A stretch of 34,577 bases of DNA from Gammaproteobacteria bacterium (GCA_009908385.1 JAAAPE010000078.1:1-34577); one strand, 5' to 3'; positions 17,402 to 28,968 are shown, counted from the stretch's first letter. The notes: generated by a model from the letters alone, not told the origin. Program-made: numbers and translations.

Positions 17402-19597
17402 TCAGAAGCGGATGTCCATGCCGACCATGCCGGTGCGCGGACGGTTGGGGCGGGCGCCGTCGGGCAGGCGGGAGATGATCACCTGCTCGTCGAGCAGGTT
17501 GTCGACCTTGACGAAGGCGGTTACGTCGTCGGTGATCGCGTAGCGGGAAATCCAGTCGACGACGAACAGCGACTCGGTGCGGTCGAAGGGATCGTCGACC
17601 CGGTTGCAGCCGACCTGCACGCAGGTTTCGTCCATGTACTTGGCGACGAAATGGTTGTCCCAGCCGCTGGCATGTTCCAGGCCGAGCCGCAGGCTGAAGA
17701 TGTTCTCCGGGATGTCGGCCAGTTCGTCCCCGTCGAAGACTCCGGTGACCGGGTTGTCTTCGCTGATGGTGGCGTCGCTGTAGGTGTAGTTGAGACTCAG
17801 CGGGATGGTGAGCCCGCCGGCGCGCCATTCGTTGCCGAGCTGGAATTCGAAGCCCTTGACGACGGCTTCGCCGGTGACGAAAGTGCCCGAGGTGGCGCCG
17901 TTGCTGCAAGGACTGGCGTTCGAGCAGACCTCGGCCTGGTTTTCGAAATCGCTCAGGAATCCGACCAGCTCGACGAACAGCTCATCGTTGAAATGGCGCA
18001 GGCCGAGTTCGTAATTGACGCTGGTTTCCGGTTCGTCCTGCTCGGTCGCACCGCCGCCGAGCGGTGCGAAGCCGCGGTGGACGCCGGCGAGGAGCTGGAA
18101 GCGGTCGGCGAAGTCCCAGGTCATCGAAGCGCCGGGCAGCCATTCGCTCGCCGAGCTGCTGCGGCGCGAAGGATCGTCCGTGCGTTCGGGGGTCGAGAAC
18201 TGCCGCCGGAAGGTCTCTGCGTCCTCGTAACGCAGGGCGAGGCCGAGCTTCACATCCGGCGTGATCTGCCACTGGTCCACGGCCCAGAACGCGAGCGCAT
18301 CCGCGCCCTCGAGACGGTTGTCGCTGCCGGTCGGCGCGATCACGTCGCGGAAGACCAGGCTGCCGTCGACCTGGTCGTATACCTCGACCGGCTGGAAGCG
18401 ATCCATCCGATCGCTGTGGTCGCGCACGCCGAGCTGCATGCGGTGATCGCCAAAGCTCGCGTCGAGGGCGAGCTCCAGGCCGTAGGACTCGTACTCGCGG
18501 TTGTTGTGCTTGTAGCCCAGGTCTGCACGGTCGAGTTCGCCGCGCAGCACGGCCAGGGCCTCCGCGTCGCCGGCATTCGCGGCGTCGATCAGGGAGCCGA
18601 AGCTGCCCTTGAACCAGTCGCGGGCGAATTCGTTGTGGTAGGCGAGTGCCGAAAGCGCGATGCGGTCGGTCAGGTCGAAATCCCAGGCCAGGGAGAAGCC
18701 CTGGTGGTCATTGGTCATCTGGTCGATCTCCGACAGTCCGTAGCGGCGATTGGGATCACGTTCGAAATCCACGTCGGCCAGGCCGGCGTAGGTCTCGTTC
18801 GAGGTTTCCTCGGAGTACTGGGCCTTGGCCAGCAGGCTTTGCCTGTCGCCCGCCCATCCCAGCTTGAGGATGTAGCTCTGGATGTCGAACCCGGTGTCGC
18901 GGTTGCTGCGGTCGATGTCCTTGAAGCCGTCGCTGCTGCGGTAGACGGTATCGACCAGCCAGCCGAAGCCGCCTTCGCGCCCGCCGACCCAGGCGTGCGT
19001 GTTGTGCCGGCTGTCTTCGCCCAGCATGGTCAGAACGCGGCCGCTGGTCCCGGCAGGGATCGGGGTCGTGACCAGGTTGATCACGCCGCCGGTCGTCTGC
19101 GGGCCGTAACGCAGCAGCGGGGCCCCCTTGAGCACTTCCACCGCGTGCATCTGGAAGGCCTGCGGAAAGTAGTAGGCCGCCGGATTGGAATAGGGGGCCG
19201 GTGCGATCAACACGCCGTCTTCGAGCAGGGTGACCTTGCTGGACCGGCCGCCGGCGGCGGCGCGGATACCGATGTTCGGGCGCAGGCCTTCGCCGTCTTC
19301 CTCGCGGATGTAGACGCCGGGCACCGTCTTTAGCAACTGATTGATGTCGGTTCGGGCTTCGACTTCCATCTGCTCGGGATCGATCACGGCACTCGTGCCC
19401 GCGAGGCGCCTGGCGTCTTCGCTGCTGCCGATGATCCGCAGGCGGTCGAGCAGGGTTCGCAGGACCTTCTCGGTTTCCTGCCCGCTTTCCGGCTGCCGTT
19501 CCTCGGCTTCGGACGGGTTCGTGGGAGTCTGGGCCGCGAGGGTCGAGGTCATGGACAGCGCCAGCGCGCTGAGCAGCAGTTTTCTGAACACGGGCAA
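17402..19597 (-). CDS. TonB-dependent outer-membrane receptor, FecA-like
   Basis: 731 residues. A signal peptide (about 1-22, cleavage after LAA) is followed by a plug domain with GTSAVIDPEQM, LLKTVPGVYIREEDGEGLRPNIGIRAA and SSKVTLLEDGVLIAPAPYSNPAAYYFP, then VEVLKGAPLLRYGPQTTGGVINLVT, typical of Fe(III)-dicitrate-type receptors. The rest is a 22-strand barrel ending in the aromatic terminus MDIRF used for outer-membrane insertion. It imports a chelate using TonB/ExbBD energy. No FecI/FecR genes are adjacent. A promoter with a Fur-like AATGATTCGCGTTT core lies just upstream, consistent with iron control. The substrate is inferred only from plug similarity. Confidence 0.92.
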   Translation of the reverse strand: MPVFRKLLLSALALSMTSTLAAQTPTNPSEAEERQPESGQETEKVLRTLLDRLRIIGSSEDARRLAGTSAVIDPEQMEVEARTDINQLLKTVPGVYIREEDGEGLRPNIGIRAAAGGRSSKVTLLEDGVLIAPAPYSNPAAYYFPQAFQMHAVEVLKGAPLLRYGPQTTGGVINLVTTPIPAGTSGRVLTMLGEDSRHNTHAWVGGREGGFGWLVDTVYRSSDGFKDIDRSNRDTGFDIQSYILKLGWAGDRQSLLAKAQYSEETSNETYAGLADVDFERDPNRRYGLSEIDQMTNDHQGFSLAWDFDLTDRIALSALAYHNEFARDWFKGSFGSLIDAANAGDAEALAVLRGELDRADLGYKHNNREYESYGLELALDASFGDHRMQLGVRDHSDRMDRFQPVEVYDQVDGSLVFRDVIAPTGSDNRLEGADALAFWAVDQWQITPDVKLGLALRYEDAETFRRQFSTPERTDDPSRRSSSASEWLPGASMTWDFADRFQLLAGVHRGFAPLGGGATEQDEPETSVNYELGLRHFNDELFVELVGFLSDFENQAEVCSNASPCSNGATSGTFVTGEAVVKGFEFQLGNEWRAGGLTIPLSLNYTYSDATISEDNPVTGVFDGDELADIPENIFSLRLGLEHASGWDNHFVAKYMDETCVQVGCNRVDDPFDRTESLFVVDWISRYAITDDVTAFVKVDNLLDEQVIISRLPDGARPNRPRTGMVGMDIRF

Positions 19598-19641
19598 TCG
19601 TTCCTTGTGCGTCGTGATGACGGGCGAATCGTGAGGCGCGC

Positions 19642-19671
19642 ATTCTAAACGCGAATCATTTGCATGTGCAA
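19642..19671 (-). promoter_or_regulatory. Promoter of the TonB receptor with possible Fur site
   Basis: On the minus strand, TTGCAC (19666-19671), an 18-bp spacer and TAGAAT (19642-19647), ending 44 bases before the ATG. The spacer reads ATGCAAATGATTCGCGTT, AT-rich and partly matching the Fur consensus (GATAATGAT repeats). The Fur assignment is weak. Confidence 0.5.
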
Positions 19672-19772
19672 GTGCAGATTGGAACGGTTTCGGTTTCGGC
19701 GCGGTTTTGTCCGCAGGAGGAGAGGGGCCGCCTGAGGGCAGGACGGGCCGACCCCGATTGGCCGGGGCCGGG

Positions 19773-20117
19773 TCAGGTTCGGGGAGGTTCTTGCTTTCGG
19801 CGCTGACCGCGCTGCCAGATCATCCAGATCGAGAGCGCCGCCACGGCAAGGTAGAGCGCCCAGTCGTGCCCGGCCCCGAAGCGCTGGCTGGCGATCATGA
19901 CCAGCACGCAGCCGAGTCCGCTGAGGATCGACACGACGAGGGGATGGCCCTCGAGGCTTCGTGCGGCGCGGAGTTGGTCGAGCACGAAGACCAGGGGAGC
20001 ACCTGACGCCAGGGCGGCGCCGGCGACGAACAGCCACGGCGCACCCTGCCAGAGGAGCACGCATGCCCCGGCCAGCAGAGCGGCCAGGGCAGCGGCGGCG
20101 AGACCGGTCGGAATCAA
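19773..20117 (-). CDS. Small four-helix membrane protein, last gene of the ABC operon
   Basis: 114 residues, not recognised as a named family. Four hydrophobic segments are visible: GLAAAALAALLAGACVLLW, PWLFVAGAALASGAPLVFVL, PLVVSILSGLGCVLVMIA and WALYLAVAALSIWMIW, then a basic tail RGQRRKQEPPRT that favours a cytoplasmic C-terminus. The only plausible start is a TTG at 20117 that overlaps the permease stop as TTGA, so it is probably translated by coupling. Its position suggests a role with the exporter, either as an accessory subunit or an envelope-stress protein. Codon use and hydrophobic pattern make it a real gene; function is unknown. Confidence 0.7.
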   Translation of the reverse strand: MIPTGLAAAALAALLAGACVLLWQGAPWLFVAGAALASGAPLVFVLDQLRAARSLEGHPLVVSILSGLGCVLVMIASQRFGAGHDWALYLAVAALSIWMIWQRGQRRKQEPPRT

Positions 20118-21082
20118 GTGTCGGTGGCGCGGCGCCGGAACCAGATGGAGCCGGCCAGCAGGGCCAGCGCGATACCGATGCCGATCCACATGCCCGGGCG
20201 CAGCAGGAATTCGAGGCTGTTGGAGAAGCTCATGAACAGCTCTTCGCTGAACTGTACGTCGGAAAGATCCACGTTGTTGCCGTTGCTTTCCACTTGCCAT
20301 CCCACGTTGCTGGGCAGGATGCCGCTGCCGAGCCGCTTGAGGATGATCATCCCCACGTTGAGCTGCGGCATGCTGAAGCTCGAAAGCAGGCTCCATGCAT
20401 GCTGCAGCAGGGCGATCACGGCCGGGACGGCGACGGCGACCAGGATGGGTACGCGCGGTGCCCAGGACGAGCAGAACACCAGCCAGGCGTAGATGGGCAG
20501 CAGCCACAGACCCTGGATGATCAGGCCGAGTGCCATCACCAGCCAGAGCTTGGGCAGGCTGGCGGGCAGCCAGAACTCGGTGAGGGGGTTGATGCCGGCC
20601 ATCAGCCCGTAGACGGAGGCGATCAGAAGCACGACCACCTGCGTCACGATGACCGCCGCCAGGTAGAGGGCCGGGGCGAGCAGGCAGGCGGTCAGCACCT
20701 TCGAGGCCACGGTCATCGTGTCGGAGACCGGCAGCGACTTCCAGAACAGGATGGAGCGATCCTTGCGCTCGTCGTAAAGACAGCTGGAGAGATAGAACAG
20801 CAGCACCAGGATCAGGATCTGGAAAAAGAGGGTCGAGACCGAGAACAACGCACCGGTGACGAACAGCCGCTTCTGATCCGCAGGCACGTCGGCGAACTGC
20901 CGGATCGCGTCTAGGGTGAAGGCCATCTCGTTGTCGAAGCGTGACCCGAGGATCATTCCGAAAACGATGAAGAACAGGGTCAGACCGAGTATGACGATCG
21001 GCGTCCACTTGAAGGCGCCCGGGCTTTCCCAGAGCTCCCGGCGCATCAGGGTCCACAAAGTCTGAATCGCTCGCGAATTCAT
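20114..21082 (-). CDS. ABC transporter permease (ABC-2 type)
   Basis: 322 residues. The cytoplasmic start MNSRAIQTLWTLMRRELWESPGAFKWTP leads into a first helix (VILGLTLFFIVFGMIL), an extracytoplasmic or loop segment of about 35 residues, then five further helices including LFFQILILVLLFYLSSCLYDERKDRSILFWKSLPVS, the EKD-like coupling region of ABC-2 permeases. A long periplasmic loop precedes the last helix (WIGIGIALALLAGSIWF). The ATG at 21082 overlaps the ATPase stop by ATGA. With the ATPase it forms a GntR/YtrA-controlled exporter; related systems respond to cell-wall-active compounds, but the substrate is not evident here. Confidence 0.9.
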   Translation of the reverse strand: MNSRAIQTLWTLMRRELWESPGAFKWTPIVILGLTLFFIVFGMILGSRFDNEMAFTLDAIRQFADVPADQKRLFVTGALFSVSTLFFQILILVLLFYLSSCLYDERKDRSILFWKSLPVSDTMTVASKVLTACLLAPALYLAAVIVTQVVVLLIASVYGLMAGINPLTEFWLPASLPKLWLVMALGLIIQGLWLLPIYAWLVFCSSWAPRVPILVAVAVPAVIALLQHAWSLLSSFSMPQLNVGMIILKRLGSGILPSNVGWQVESNGNNVDLSDVQFSEELFMSFSNSLEFLLRPGMWIGIGIALALLAGSIWFRRRATDT

Positions 21083-21963
21083 GCCGCTTCCTCCGTGTCG
21101 GCGTGATTCTCGTATTCCTCGCCCATGAGGGCGACGAAGAGATCGGCCACGCTGGGCCGGTGCAGCTCGCCGATTTCCTTGAGCCGGCCGATGTCGCCGC
21201 CGTCGAACAGGAAGATGTGGCGGCCGAAGAGAATCCGTTCGTGGATCGGGTTCATCGCACGGGCCTCCTCGACGTGGTCCGGCTTGACCATGACTTCGCG
21301 GTAGCGCTCGTGGACGGCGTCCATCGTCGCGTTCAGCACCAGCTTGCCGTCCTTGATGAACAGCAGGTCGGTCAGGATATGCTCGACCTCCTCGACCTGG
21401 TGGGTGGTGATCAGGATCGTGCGATCCTCGTCGAAATACTCGTTGAGCAGGTTGGAATAGAAGCGCTTGCGGAACAGGATGTCGAGGCCCAGGGTCGGTT
21501 CGTCGAGCACCAGCAGCTTGGCGTCGATGGCCATCACCAGCGCCAGGTGAAGCTGTACCACCATGCCCTTGGAGAGAGCCTTGACCTTGGTGTTCGGCTT
21601 GACCTTGGTGTTCTTGAGGTAATGCATGCAGCGTTCGCGCGAGAAGCGCGGATGCAGCCGCTCGGTCAGCTCGATGACTTGCCAGACCCTTGCCCAGCGC
21701 GGCAGCACGGCCACGTCGGCGATGAAACAGACATCCTCCATCAATTCGTCGCGGTCCTTGTTGGGTTTTTGCCCGAGCACTTCGAGTTCGCCGTCGAAGC
21801 CGGTCAGGCCCAGGATCGCCTTCAGCGCCGTGGTCTTGCCCGCCCCGTTGGGGCCGATCAGGCCGACGATGCGTCCGGAGGGAACCTCCAGATCGATGCC
21901 GTCGACAGCCCGGTTGCTGCCATAGTAGCGTTTCAGGTTCCGGGCACGAATGGTCAGACTCAT
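21079..21963 (-). CDS. ABC transporter ATP-binding protein, YtrB-like
   Basis: 294 residues. Walker A GPNGAGKT at 37-44, Walker B LLVLDEP at 150-156, D-loop GLD and H-loop TTHQ are intact. The signature motif is degenerate: LSKGM at 130-134 in place of LSGGQ, a variant found in YtrB/CcmA-like exporters. A C-terminal extension of about 80 residues follows the nucleotide-binding domain. It overlaps the GntR gene upstream (ATGA) and the permease downstream (ATGA). It powers the adjacent permease, probably as a dimer. Direction is presumed export, given the ABC-2 permease and the absence of a binding protein. Confidence 0.93.
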   Translation of the reverse strand: MSLTIRARNLKRYYGSNRAVDGIDLEVPSGRIVGLIGPNGAGKTTALKAILGLTGFDGELEVLGQKPNKDRDELMEDVCFIADVAVLPRWARVWQVIELTERLHPRFSRERCMHYLKNTKVKPNTKVKALSKGMVVQLHLALVMAIDAKLLVLDEPTLGLDILFRKRFYSNLLNEYFDEDRTILITTHQVEEVEHILTDLLFIKDGKLVLNATMDAVHERYREVMVKPDHVEEARAMNPIHERILFGRHIFLFDGGDIGRLKEIGELHRPSVADLFVALMGEEYENHADTEEAA

Positions 21964-22331
21964 GGCTTGCTCTCCTTTTCGTCGCGTGCGGCCAGCAACT
22001 CATCGATCGATAGACCGAGTTTCTCGATGCGCTGGACCAGTCGCGGCCATTCCTCGTTGAGAAAATGCTTGCGCTCGCTCTCCAGGAGCTTGCTGCGTGC
22101 GCCTTCGCGCACGAACATGCCGACGCCCCGGCGCTTTTCAACCAGCTCGTCGTCGACAAGCGACTGGTAGGCCTTCGAGACCGTCAGCGGGTTGATCTGG
22201 AAATCGACGGCCACCTGCCGCACCGAAGGCAGGGGCTGTCCTTCCGCCAGCGTGCCGTCAAGGATAGCGGCGACGGTCTTCTCGCGCAGTTGCCAGTAGA
22301 TCGGCTGGTTGTCGTCCCAGCGTGCCTCCAT
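21960..22331 (-). CDS. GntR-family regulator, YtrA subfamily
   Basis: 123 residues. The N-terminal winged helix reads PIYWQLREKTVAAILDGTLAEGQPLPSVRQVAVDFQINPLTVSKAYQSLVDDELVEKRRGVGMFV, which is the GntR signature. Only a short helical tail (about 45 residues) follows, the hallmark of YtrA-type members that dimerise by two helices and lack a large effector domain. It sits two bases after the small leader gene and overlaps the ATPase gene by ATGA. The palindrome over the operon promoter (22620-22658) is the likely operator, making it an autorepressor of the exporter. The signal that releases it is unknown. Confidence 0.93.
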   Translation of the reverse strand: MEARWDDNQPIYWQLREKTVAAILDGTLAEGQPLPSVRQVAVDFQINPLTVSKAYQSLVDDELVEKRRGVGMFVREGARSKLLESERKHFLNEEWPRLVQRIEKLGLSIDELLAARDEKESKP

Positions 22332-22333
22332 CG

Positions 22334-22603
22334 TCAGTGGGCCAGTCCCGTAAACCAGGGCAACAGCTTCAAGCTGGATTTGCCCGACTTGCCGCTGCCG
22401 GCCGAGGTGCGTTCGCTCGGTTTGACGGCCGCGGCCGGGTTGTCGAGACTGTCGACCTGGTGGGCGGCAGTCTGGTTTTCCTGCACGCTTTCCTCCAGCG
22501 CCGTGCGATCGACGGTGAATGACAGCACGAGGCAGACGGCTGCAGCCGCCAACGCCAGCCGGTGCGGGATGGCGAGGGTTCGATGTCGGGTAATCGGCAA
22601 CAT
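22334..22603 (-). CDS. Small single-helix protein, first gene of the ABC operon
   Basis: 89 residues, no recognised family. One hydrophobic helix (about 14-30, HRLALAAAAVCLVLSFTV) follows a basic N-terminus, so a single-pass inner-membrane orientation with most of the chain outside the cytoplasm is likely. The rest is polar and low complexity (SERTSAGSGKSGKSS). AAGGAG lies 6 bases before the ATG, a strong ribosome site, and the gene begins just after the predicted promoter and operator. The two-base gap to the GntR gene indicates cotranscription. It may be a sensor or accessory for the exporter; that is inference. Confidence 0.7.
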   Translation of the reverse strand: MLPITRHRTLAIPHRLALAAAAVCLVLSFTVDRTALEESVQENQTAAHQVDSLDNPAAAVKPSERTSAGSGKSGKSSLKLLPWFTGLAH

Positions 22604-22619
22604 GGTCAGCTCCTTTTGC

Positions 22620-22665
22620 TGTCGTGTTGGTGTACTAGTCTAGTAAAACACCACGACAGAGTCAA
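22620..22665 (-). promoter_or_regulatory. Promoter and YtrA-type operator of the ABC operon
   Basis: On the minus strand, TTGACT (22660-22665), a 17-bp spacer and TAGACT (22637-22642). A 39-bp imperfect palindrome overlaps it: arms 22620-22638 and 22640-22658, with perfect outer TGTCGTG/CACGACA and inner TACTAG/CTAGTA. The inner part resembles the GTGTACTA / TAGTACAC operators of YtrA-type regulators. Binding would cover both the spacer and the -10. Confidence 0.7.
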
Positions 22666-22808
22666 GTCCCTTGTCCTGTCCGGTCGCGGCCGCGGGCGTA
22701 CAGCTGCTCGGGGCGATCTGGTAGACTTTCCTTCCTGGAACCAGCACCCTTCACGGGTGTCACAGGCAAGACTCGAAGAAATCCCCATTTCCGAAGGAGT
22801 TTCACCCC

Positions 22809-23519
22809 ATGAAATTTGCCCGAATTCTGGCCGGCTCGGTGCTGGCCGCAAGCGTTTCGACCGCGGCCATCGCCCAGGACGACAGCCTCGATACGCCCGA
22901 AGAGCGCCTCAGCTACACCATCGGCATGGACATCGGCAGCTCGCTGTCCGAACAGGGCATGGAGCTCGATCTCGACCTGCTGGTCGAGGCGCTGCGTGCC
23001 AGCTACAACGGTGAGGAAACGCGCCTGACCCAGGAAGAAGCTCTGGCCGAACGCGATGCATTCATGCAGCGTCGCCAGCAGCAGATGGAGGCCCAGCGCG
23101 AGGAAGAGGCTGGCGCCAACCTCGAGGCCGGTCAGGCTTTTCTCGCGCAGAACCGCGAGCGCGATGACGTCATGGAGACCGAATCCGGCCTGCAGTACCG
23201 CGTGGTCGAGGAAGGGGATGGTGCCAGCCCGTCTGCCGAAGACCGGGTGACCGTGCACTACAAGGGCACGCTGATCGACGGCACGGAGTTCGACAGCTCC
23301 TATGCCCGCGGCGAGCCGGCGACCTTCGCGCTCAACCAGGTCATTCCGGGCTGGACAGAAGGCGTGCAGCTGATGTCCGAAGGCGCCAAGTACGAGTTCT
23401 TCATTCCCTCTGAGCTTGCCTACGGCGAGCAGGGTCGCCCCGGGCCGATCGGCCCGAACGCCACCCTGATCTTCGAAGTCGAGCTGCTCGAGGTGGCCGA
23501 CAGCGAGTCCCAGGAATAA
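22809..23519 (+). CDS. fkpA: Periplasmic FKBP-type peptidyl-prolyl isomerase, FkpA/Mip-like
   Basis: 236 residues. A signal peptide (1-22, ending AIA|QDD) directs it to the periplasm. The helical N-terminal dimerisation domain (about 25-125) contains LSYTIGMDIGSSLSEQGMELDLDLLVEAL and a long charged helix. The FKBP domain (about 130-228) has VTVHYKGTLIDGTEFDSSYARGEPATFAL, VIPGWTEGVQLM, the YEFFIPSELAYGEQG segment and the closing strand LIFEVELL; the key Asp, Phe, Val-Ile, Trp and Tyr of the active pocket are present. It catalyses proline cis-trans isomerisation and acts as a chaperone for outer-membrane or secreted proteins. AAGGAG lies 9 bases before the ATG. Confidence 0.95.
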   Translation: MKFARILAGSVLAASVSTAAIAQDDSLDTPEERLSYTIGMDIGSSLSEQGMELDLDLLVEALRASYNGEETRLTQEEALAERDAFMQRRQQQMEAQREEEAGANLEAGQAFLAQNRERDDVMETESGLQYRVVEEGDGASPSAEDRVTVHYKGTLIDGTEFDSSYARGEPATFALNQVIPGWTEGVQLMSEGAKYEFFIPSELAYGEQGRPGPIGPNATLIFEVELLEVADSESQE

Positions 23520-23540
23520 TCAGCGACGACAACAATCGCC

Positions 23541-24125
23541 ATGGGGACTTTGCAGGACGCCCTGCTCAAGTCGGGGCTGGCTGACGAAAAGCAGCTGGAA
23601 AAGAGCCGGCGTCGGGGCAAGCCCGGCGCCGGTGATTCCGGGCCGAAGAAGGCCCGCGCCCAGGGTCCGGCCGGCAAGAAGAAGCGGACCGCTCGCAAGA
23701 AGAAGGGCGCCGACTCGGACCTGGCCCGTGCCTACGCGGCCCGCCGCAAGGAAGAAGCGCGCGAGAAGGAGGCCGAGAAGCAGCGCCGCGTCGCCGAGCA
23801 GGAAGAGCGCCGCCGGCGCAACCTGCAGCTCGACGAGATCATCAAGGGCAGCACCCTCAACCGCAAGGAAGCCGACATACCGCGCTATTTCGAGCACATG
23901 GGGCGCATCCGCCGCGTCCTGTGCACGCCCGAGCAGCGAGAGCAGCTCAACCAGGGCGAGATCGGCGTGGTCAACCTGCGAGGCTCCTACCTGCTGGTGT
24001 CTCTGGAGACCCTCGAGAAGTACCGCGAGGTCGCCCCGGACCTGGTCCCCGGCCTGGAAGGACGCGAGGAGCCCGAGGACGACGGCAGCCACTATCCGCC
24101 GGTACCCGACGATCTGGTCTGGTAA
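23541..24125 (+). CDS. DUF2058 family protein (YaiL-like)
   Basis: 194 residues. It begins MGTLQDALLKSGLADEKQ, the conserved DUF2058 start. A very basic Lys/Arg/Ala region (about 20-65) and a charged, probably coiled-coil helix (about 65-95) follow, then the globular end RYFEHMGRIRRVLCTPEQREQLNQGEIGVVNLRGSYLLV and the tail HYPPVPDDLVW. The family is annotated as nucleoprotein/polynucleotide-associated; the basic region fits nucleic-acid binding but activity is unproven. It follows fkpA by 21 bases on the same strand. Its stop codon touches a heptamer-repeat element that fills the gap to the convergent metH gene. Confidence 0.88.
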   Translation: MGTLQDALLKSGLADEKQLEKSRRRGKPGAGDSGPKKARAQGPAGKKKRTARKKKGADSDLARAYAARRKEEAREKEAEKQRRVAEQEERRRRNLQLDEIIKGSTLNRKEADIPRYFEHMGRIRRVLCTPEQREQLNQGEIGVVNLRGSYLLVSLETLEKYREVAPDLVPGLEGREEPEDDGSHYPPVPDDLVW

Positions 24126-24330
24126 ACACAGGGTTCAGGTTTCAGGGTTCAGGTTTCAGGTTTCAGGGTTCAGGGCAGCGGCCAGGAGTGCTGGGCGGCT
24201 ACGCCGCGATTGGATGCCGCCAACGGAAAGCCTGGGTTCCCCTTGCCAGACTGGCGCCGGCGTGCCGCGGCGCAGCCGCCCCGCAATGGCTCCGGCTGCC
24301 GCCCTGAAACCTGAAACCTGAAACCTGTGT

Positions 24331-24332
<2 letters not shown>
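24126..24332. repeat. Heptamer-repeat palindromic element (copy D), filling a convergent gap
   Basis: The left arm (24131-24175) is a run of six TTCAGGT/TTCAGGG-type units. The right arm (24303-24327) has inverted CTGAAAC units. The outer tips ACACAGG / CCTGTGT extend the pairing. Inside, GGGCGGCTACGCCGCG (24193-24208) pairs with CGCGGCGCAGCCGCCC (24266-24281) at 15 of 16 positions, so the whole 207 bp can form one nested hairpin. It begins directly after the DUF2058 stop and overlaps the first bases of the metH stop. Confidence 0.88.
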
Positions 24333-27002
<2,670 letters not shown>

Positions 27003-27006
<4 letters not shown>

Positions 27007-28040
27007 GCCGCTTTCCGCTGCCGAAGGGGACGGGGCGAACGGCCTTCGATCGCCTGCCCGATCGCGGCCAGGTGTTCGGGCGTGGTGCCGCAACAGCCGC
27101 CGATGATGTTGACCAGCCGATCGCGGGCGAAGCCTTCGATGACCGCGGCCATCTCCTCCGGCGTCTGGTCGTACTCGCCGAATTCGTTGGGCAGGCCGGC
27201 GTTCGGGTGGGCCGAGACCAGGCAATCGGCCACGCGCGAGAGCGCCTTGATGTGCGGCTTGAGCTGGTCGGCCCCGAGCGCGCAGTTGAAGCCCGTCGAG
27301 AAGGGCTCGGCGTGTTCGATCGAGTAGTAGAAGGCTTCCGGCGTCTGGCCCGACAGGGTGCGCCCCGAGGCGTCGGTGATGGTGCCGGAAATCATCAGGG
27401 GCCAGCGTTCGCCGCGGCGCTCGAATTCCTCGTGCACGGCGTAGACCGCCGCCTTGGCGTTGAGTGTGTCGAAGATCGTCTCGATGAGAATCAGGTCCGA
27501 GCCGCCGTCGAGCAGGCCGCGGGCCGCTTCCGTGTACGCTTCGACCAGGGTGTCGAAGTCGATGTTGCGATAGCCCGGATTGGTCACGTCGGGCGAAATG
27601 GAGGCCGTGCGGTTGGTCGGACCGATCACGCCCACGACGAAGCGGCGGCGGCCGGTCTCCCCGGTCGACGCGTCGCAGGCCTCGCGGGCGAGCCTCGCGG
27701 CCTCGTGATTGATCTCCTCCGAGAGCTCTTCGAGCGCGTAGTCGGCCTGGCTGACGCGGTTGGCGTTGAAGGTGTTGGTCTCGATCAGTTCGCAGCCCAC
27801 CGCCAGGAAGTCGTGGTGGATGCGCGCGATCAGGTCCGGCCGGGTGAGCGTGAGCAGGTCGTTGTTGCCCTTCAGGTCGTCGGCGTGATCGACGAAGCGG
27901 TCACCGCGAAAAGCGGCCTCGTCGAGCTTCTCGTTCTGGATCATGGTGCCCATGGCGCCGTCGAGCAGCAGGATGCGCTCGGCCGCCGCGCCGAACAGCG
28001 CCTCGACGCCTTCGGGGTCGTGCCATTGCAGTCGGGTCAT
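27003..28040 (-). CDS. metH: Methionine synthase N-terminal subunit, homocysteine S-methyltransferase domain
   Basis: 345 residues, a TIM-barrel homocysteine-binding domain. Zinc ligands are Cys253 (GFNCALGAD) and Cys316-Cys317 (IIGGCCGT), the equivalents of Cys247/310/311 in E. coli MetH. The start [13 protein letters not shown] is typical of MetH. The stop overlaps the C-terminal subunit's ATG by ATGA, and its own ATG overlaps the upstream regulator's stop by ATGA, so all three genes are translationally coupled. This two-gene arrangement is known in Xanthomonadales-type genomes. The subunit binds and activates homocysteine for methyl transfer from cobalamin on the partner. Confidence 0.95.
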
Positions 28041-28966
28041 TTGCGTTCAGCCAGGAATGTGATGATTTCGAAGTTCGGCGTCTTGCGTTCCACCGAGGTG
28101 ATATCGCAGAACGACGCCGTCAGCCCGGCCTTTTCGATCAGGCCGGAGAGTTGCTTTGGCGTGAAGCCGTCGTTGGCGTGCCCGAAGGCCTTCACCTGGG
28201 CGCTGTGGCGGTGCTTCTTCAGCGTGGCCCCCACCAGGCGGCCGCCGGGCTTCATCGTGCGGGCCGCTTCGGCCAGGGCCTGCCGGGGCCGTTCGCTGTA
28301 GGTCAGGGCGTGCATCATCAGAACGCTGTCGAAGCTCGCGTCGTCGAAGGGCAGGGCGTGCATGTCGCCGAGGTGGAAATGGACGTTCCCGAAGGCTTTC
28401 ACGCGTTCCCGTCCGGCCGCGACGACCTTTTCGGAAACGTCGACGCAGTCGATGCTGTCGGCCTGGCGGGCCAGCAGCTCGCCCATCACGCCGTCGCCCG
28501 AGGCGATGTCGAGGACGCGTCCGAGGGACAGCAGCTGCACCAGCGCGCGGGCCGTGGCTTCCCAGGTGCGCCCGGGTGAGTAGTGCCGTTCCATGTCGCC
28601 GGCGACGGAATCCGGCCAGTTGCGGCCGGCGGCGCGCTGCGCCATGATCTCGGGCAGCCGTTCGGCGTCGGCCGACACGACCGCGTCGTCGAGCGCATCG
28701 CGGAACAGGGTCCACAGGCGGTGCAGTTGCGGATTGTCTTCGGGGATGCCCAGCCGGTAGTAGACCGACACCCCGTCGCGCCGGTCGACGACCAGGCCGG
28801 CCTCGCGCAGGCGGGCCAGGTGGGTGGAGACGCGCGGCTGGGCGAGGCGCGTGATCTGCGCCAGTTCAGCTACCGTCAGCTCCTCGGTTTCGAGCAGCGC
28901 CAGCAGCCTCAGGCGGGTCGCGTCGCCCAGCAGGCTGCAATGCCTTCCGGCGCGGTCCAGGTCGAT
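28037..28966 (-). CDS. ArsR winged-helix / SAM methyltransferase fusion regulator, SahR-like
   Basis: About 309 residues. The N-terminal ArsR domain reads [48 protein letters not shown], then [11 protein letters not shown], with no metal-binding Cys motif. The C-terminal class I methyltransferase domain has motif [17 protein letters not shown], acidic CVDVSEK and the later [15 protein letters not shown]. This is the architecture of SahR, which senses S-adenosylhomocysteine and controls methionine-cycle genes; the metH genes directly downstream fit. The frame is open only back to 28978 and has no ATG, GTG or TTG before the ArsR fold. AAGGA at 28974-28978 sits 7 bases before an ATC (28966), which I use; CTG at 28960 is the alternative, and a sequence error is possible. 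Confidence 0.8.
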   Translation of the reverse strand: MDLDRAGRHCSLLGDATRLRLLALLETEELTVAELAQITRLAQPRVSTHLARLREAGLVVDRRDGVSVYYRLGIPEDNPQLHRLWTLFRDALDDAVVSADAERLPEIMAQRAAGRNWPDSVAGDMERHYSPGRTWEATARALVQLLSLGRVLDIASGDGVMGELLARQADSIDCVDVSEKVVAAGRERVKAFGNVHFHLGDMHALPFDDASFDSVLMMHALTYSERPRQALAEAARTMKPGGRLVGATLKKHRHSAQVKAFGHANDGFTPKQLSGLIEKAGLTASFCDITSVERKTPNFEIITFLAERK

Positions 28967-28968
28967 GA

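Noticed and set aside
20114-22159. 681-codon minus-strand frame joining the permease to upstream sequence
   Set aside because: Only the last 322 residues (from 21082) are membrane-protein-like. The first part is an off-frame reading of the ATPase and GntR genes.
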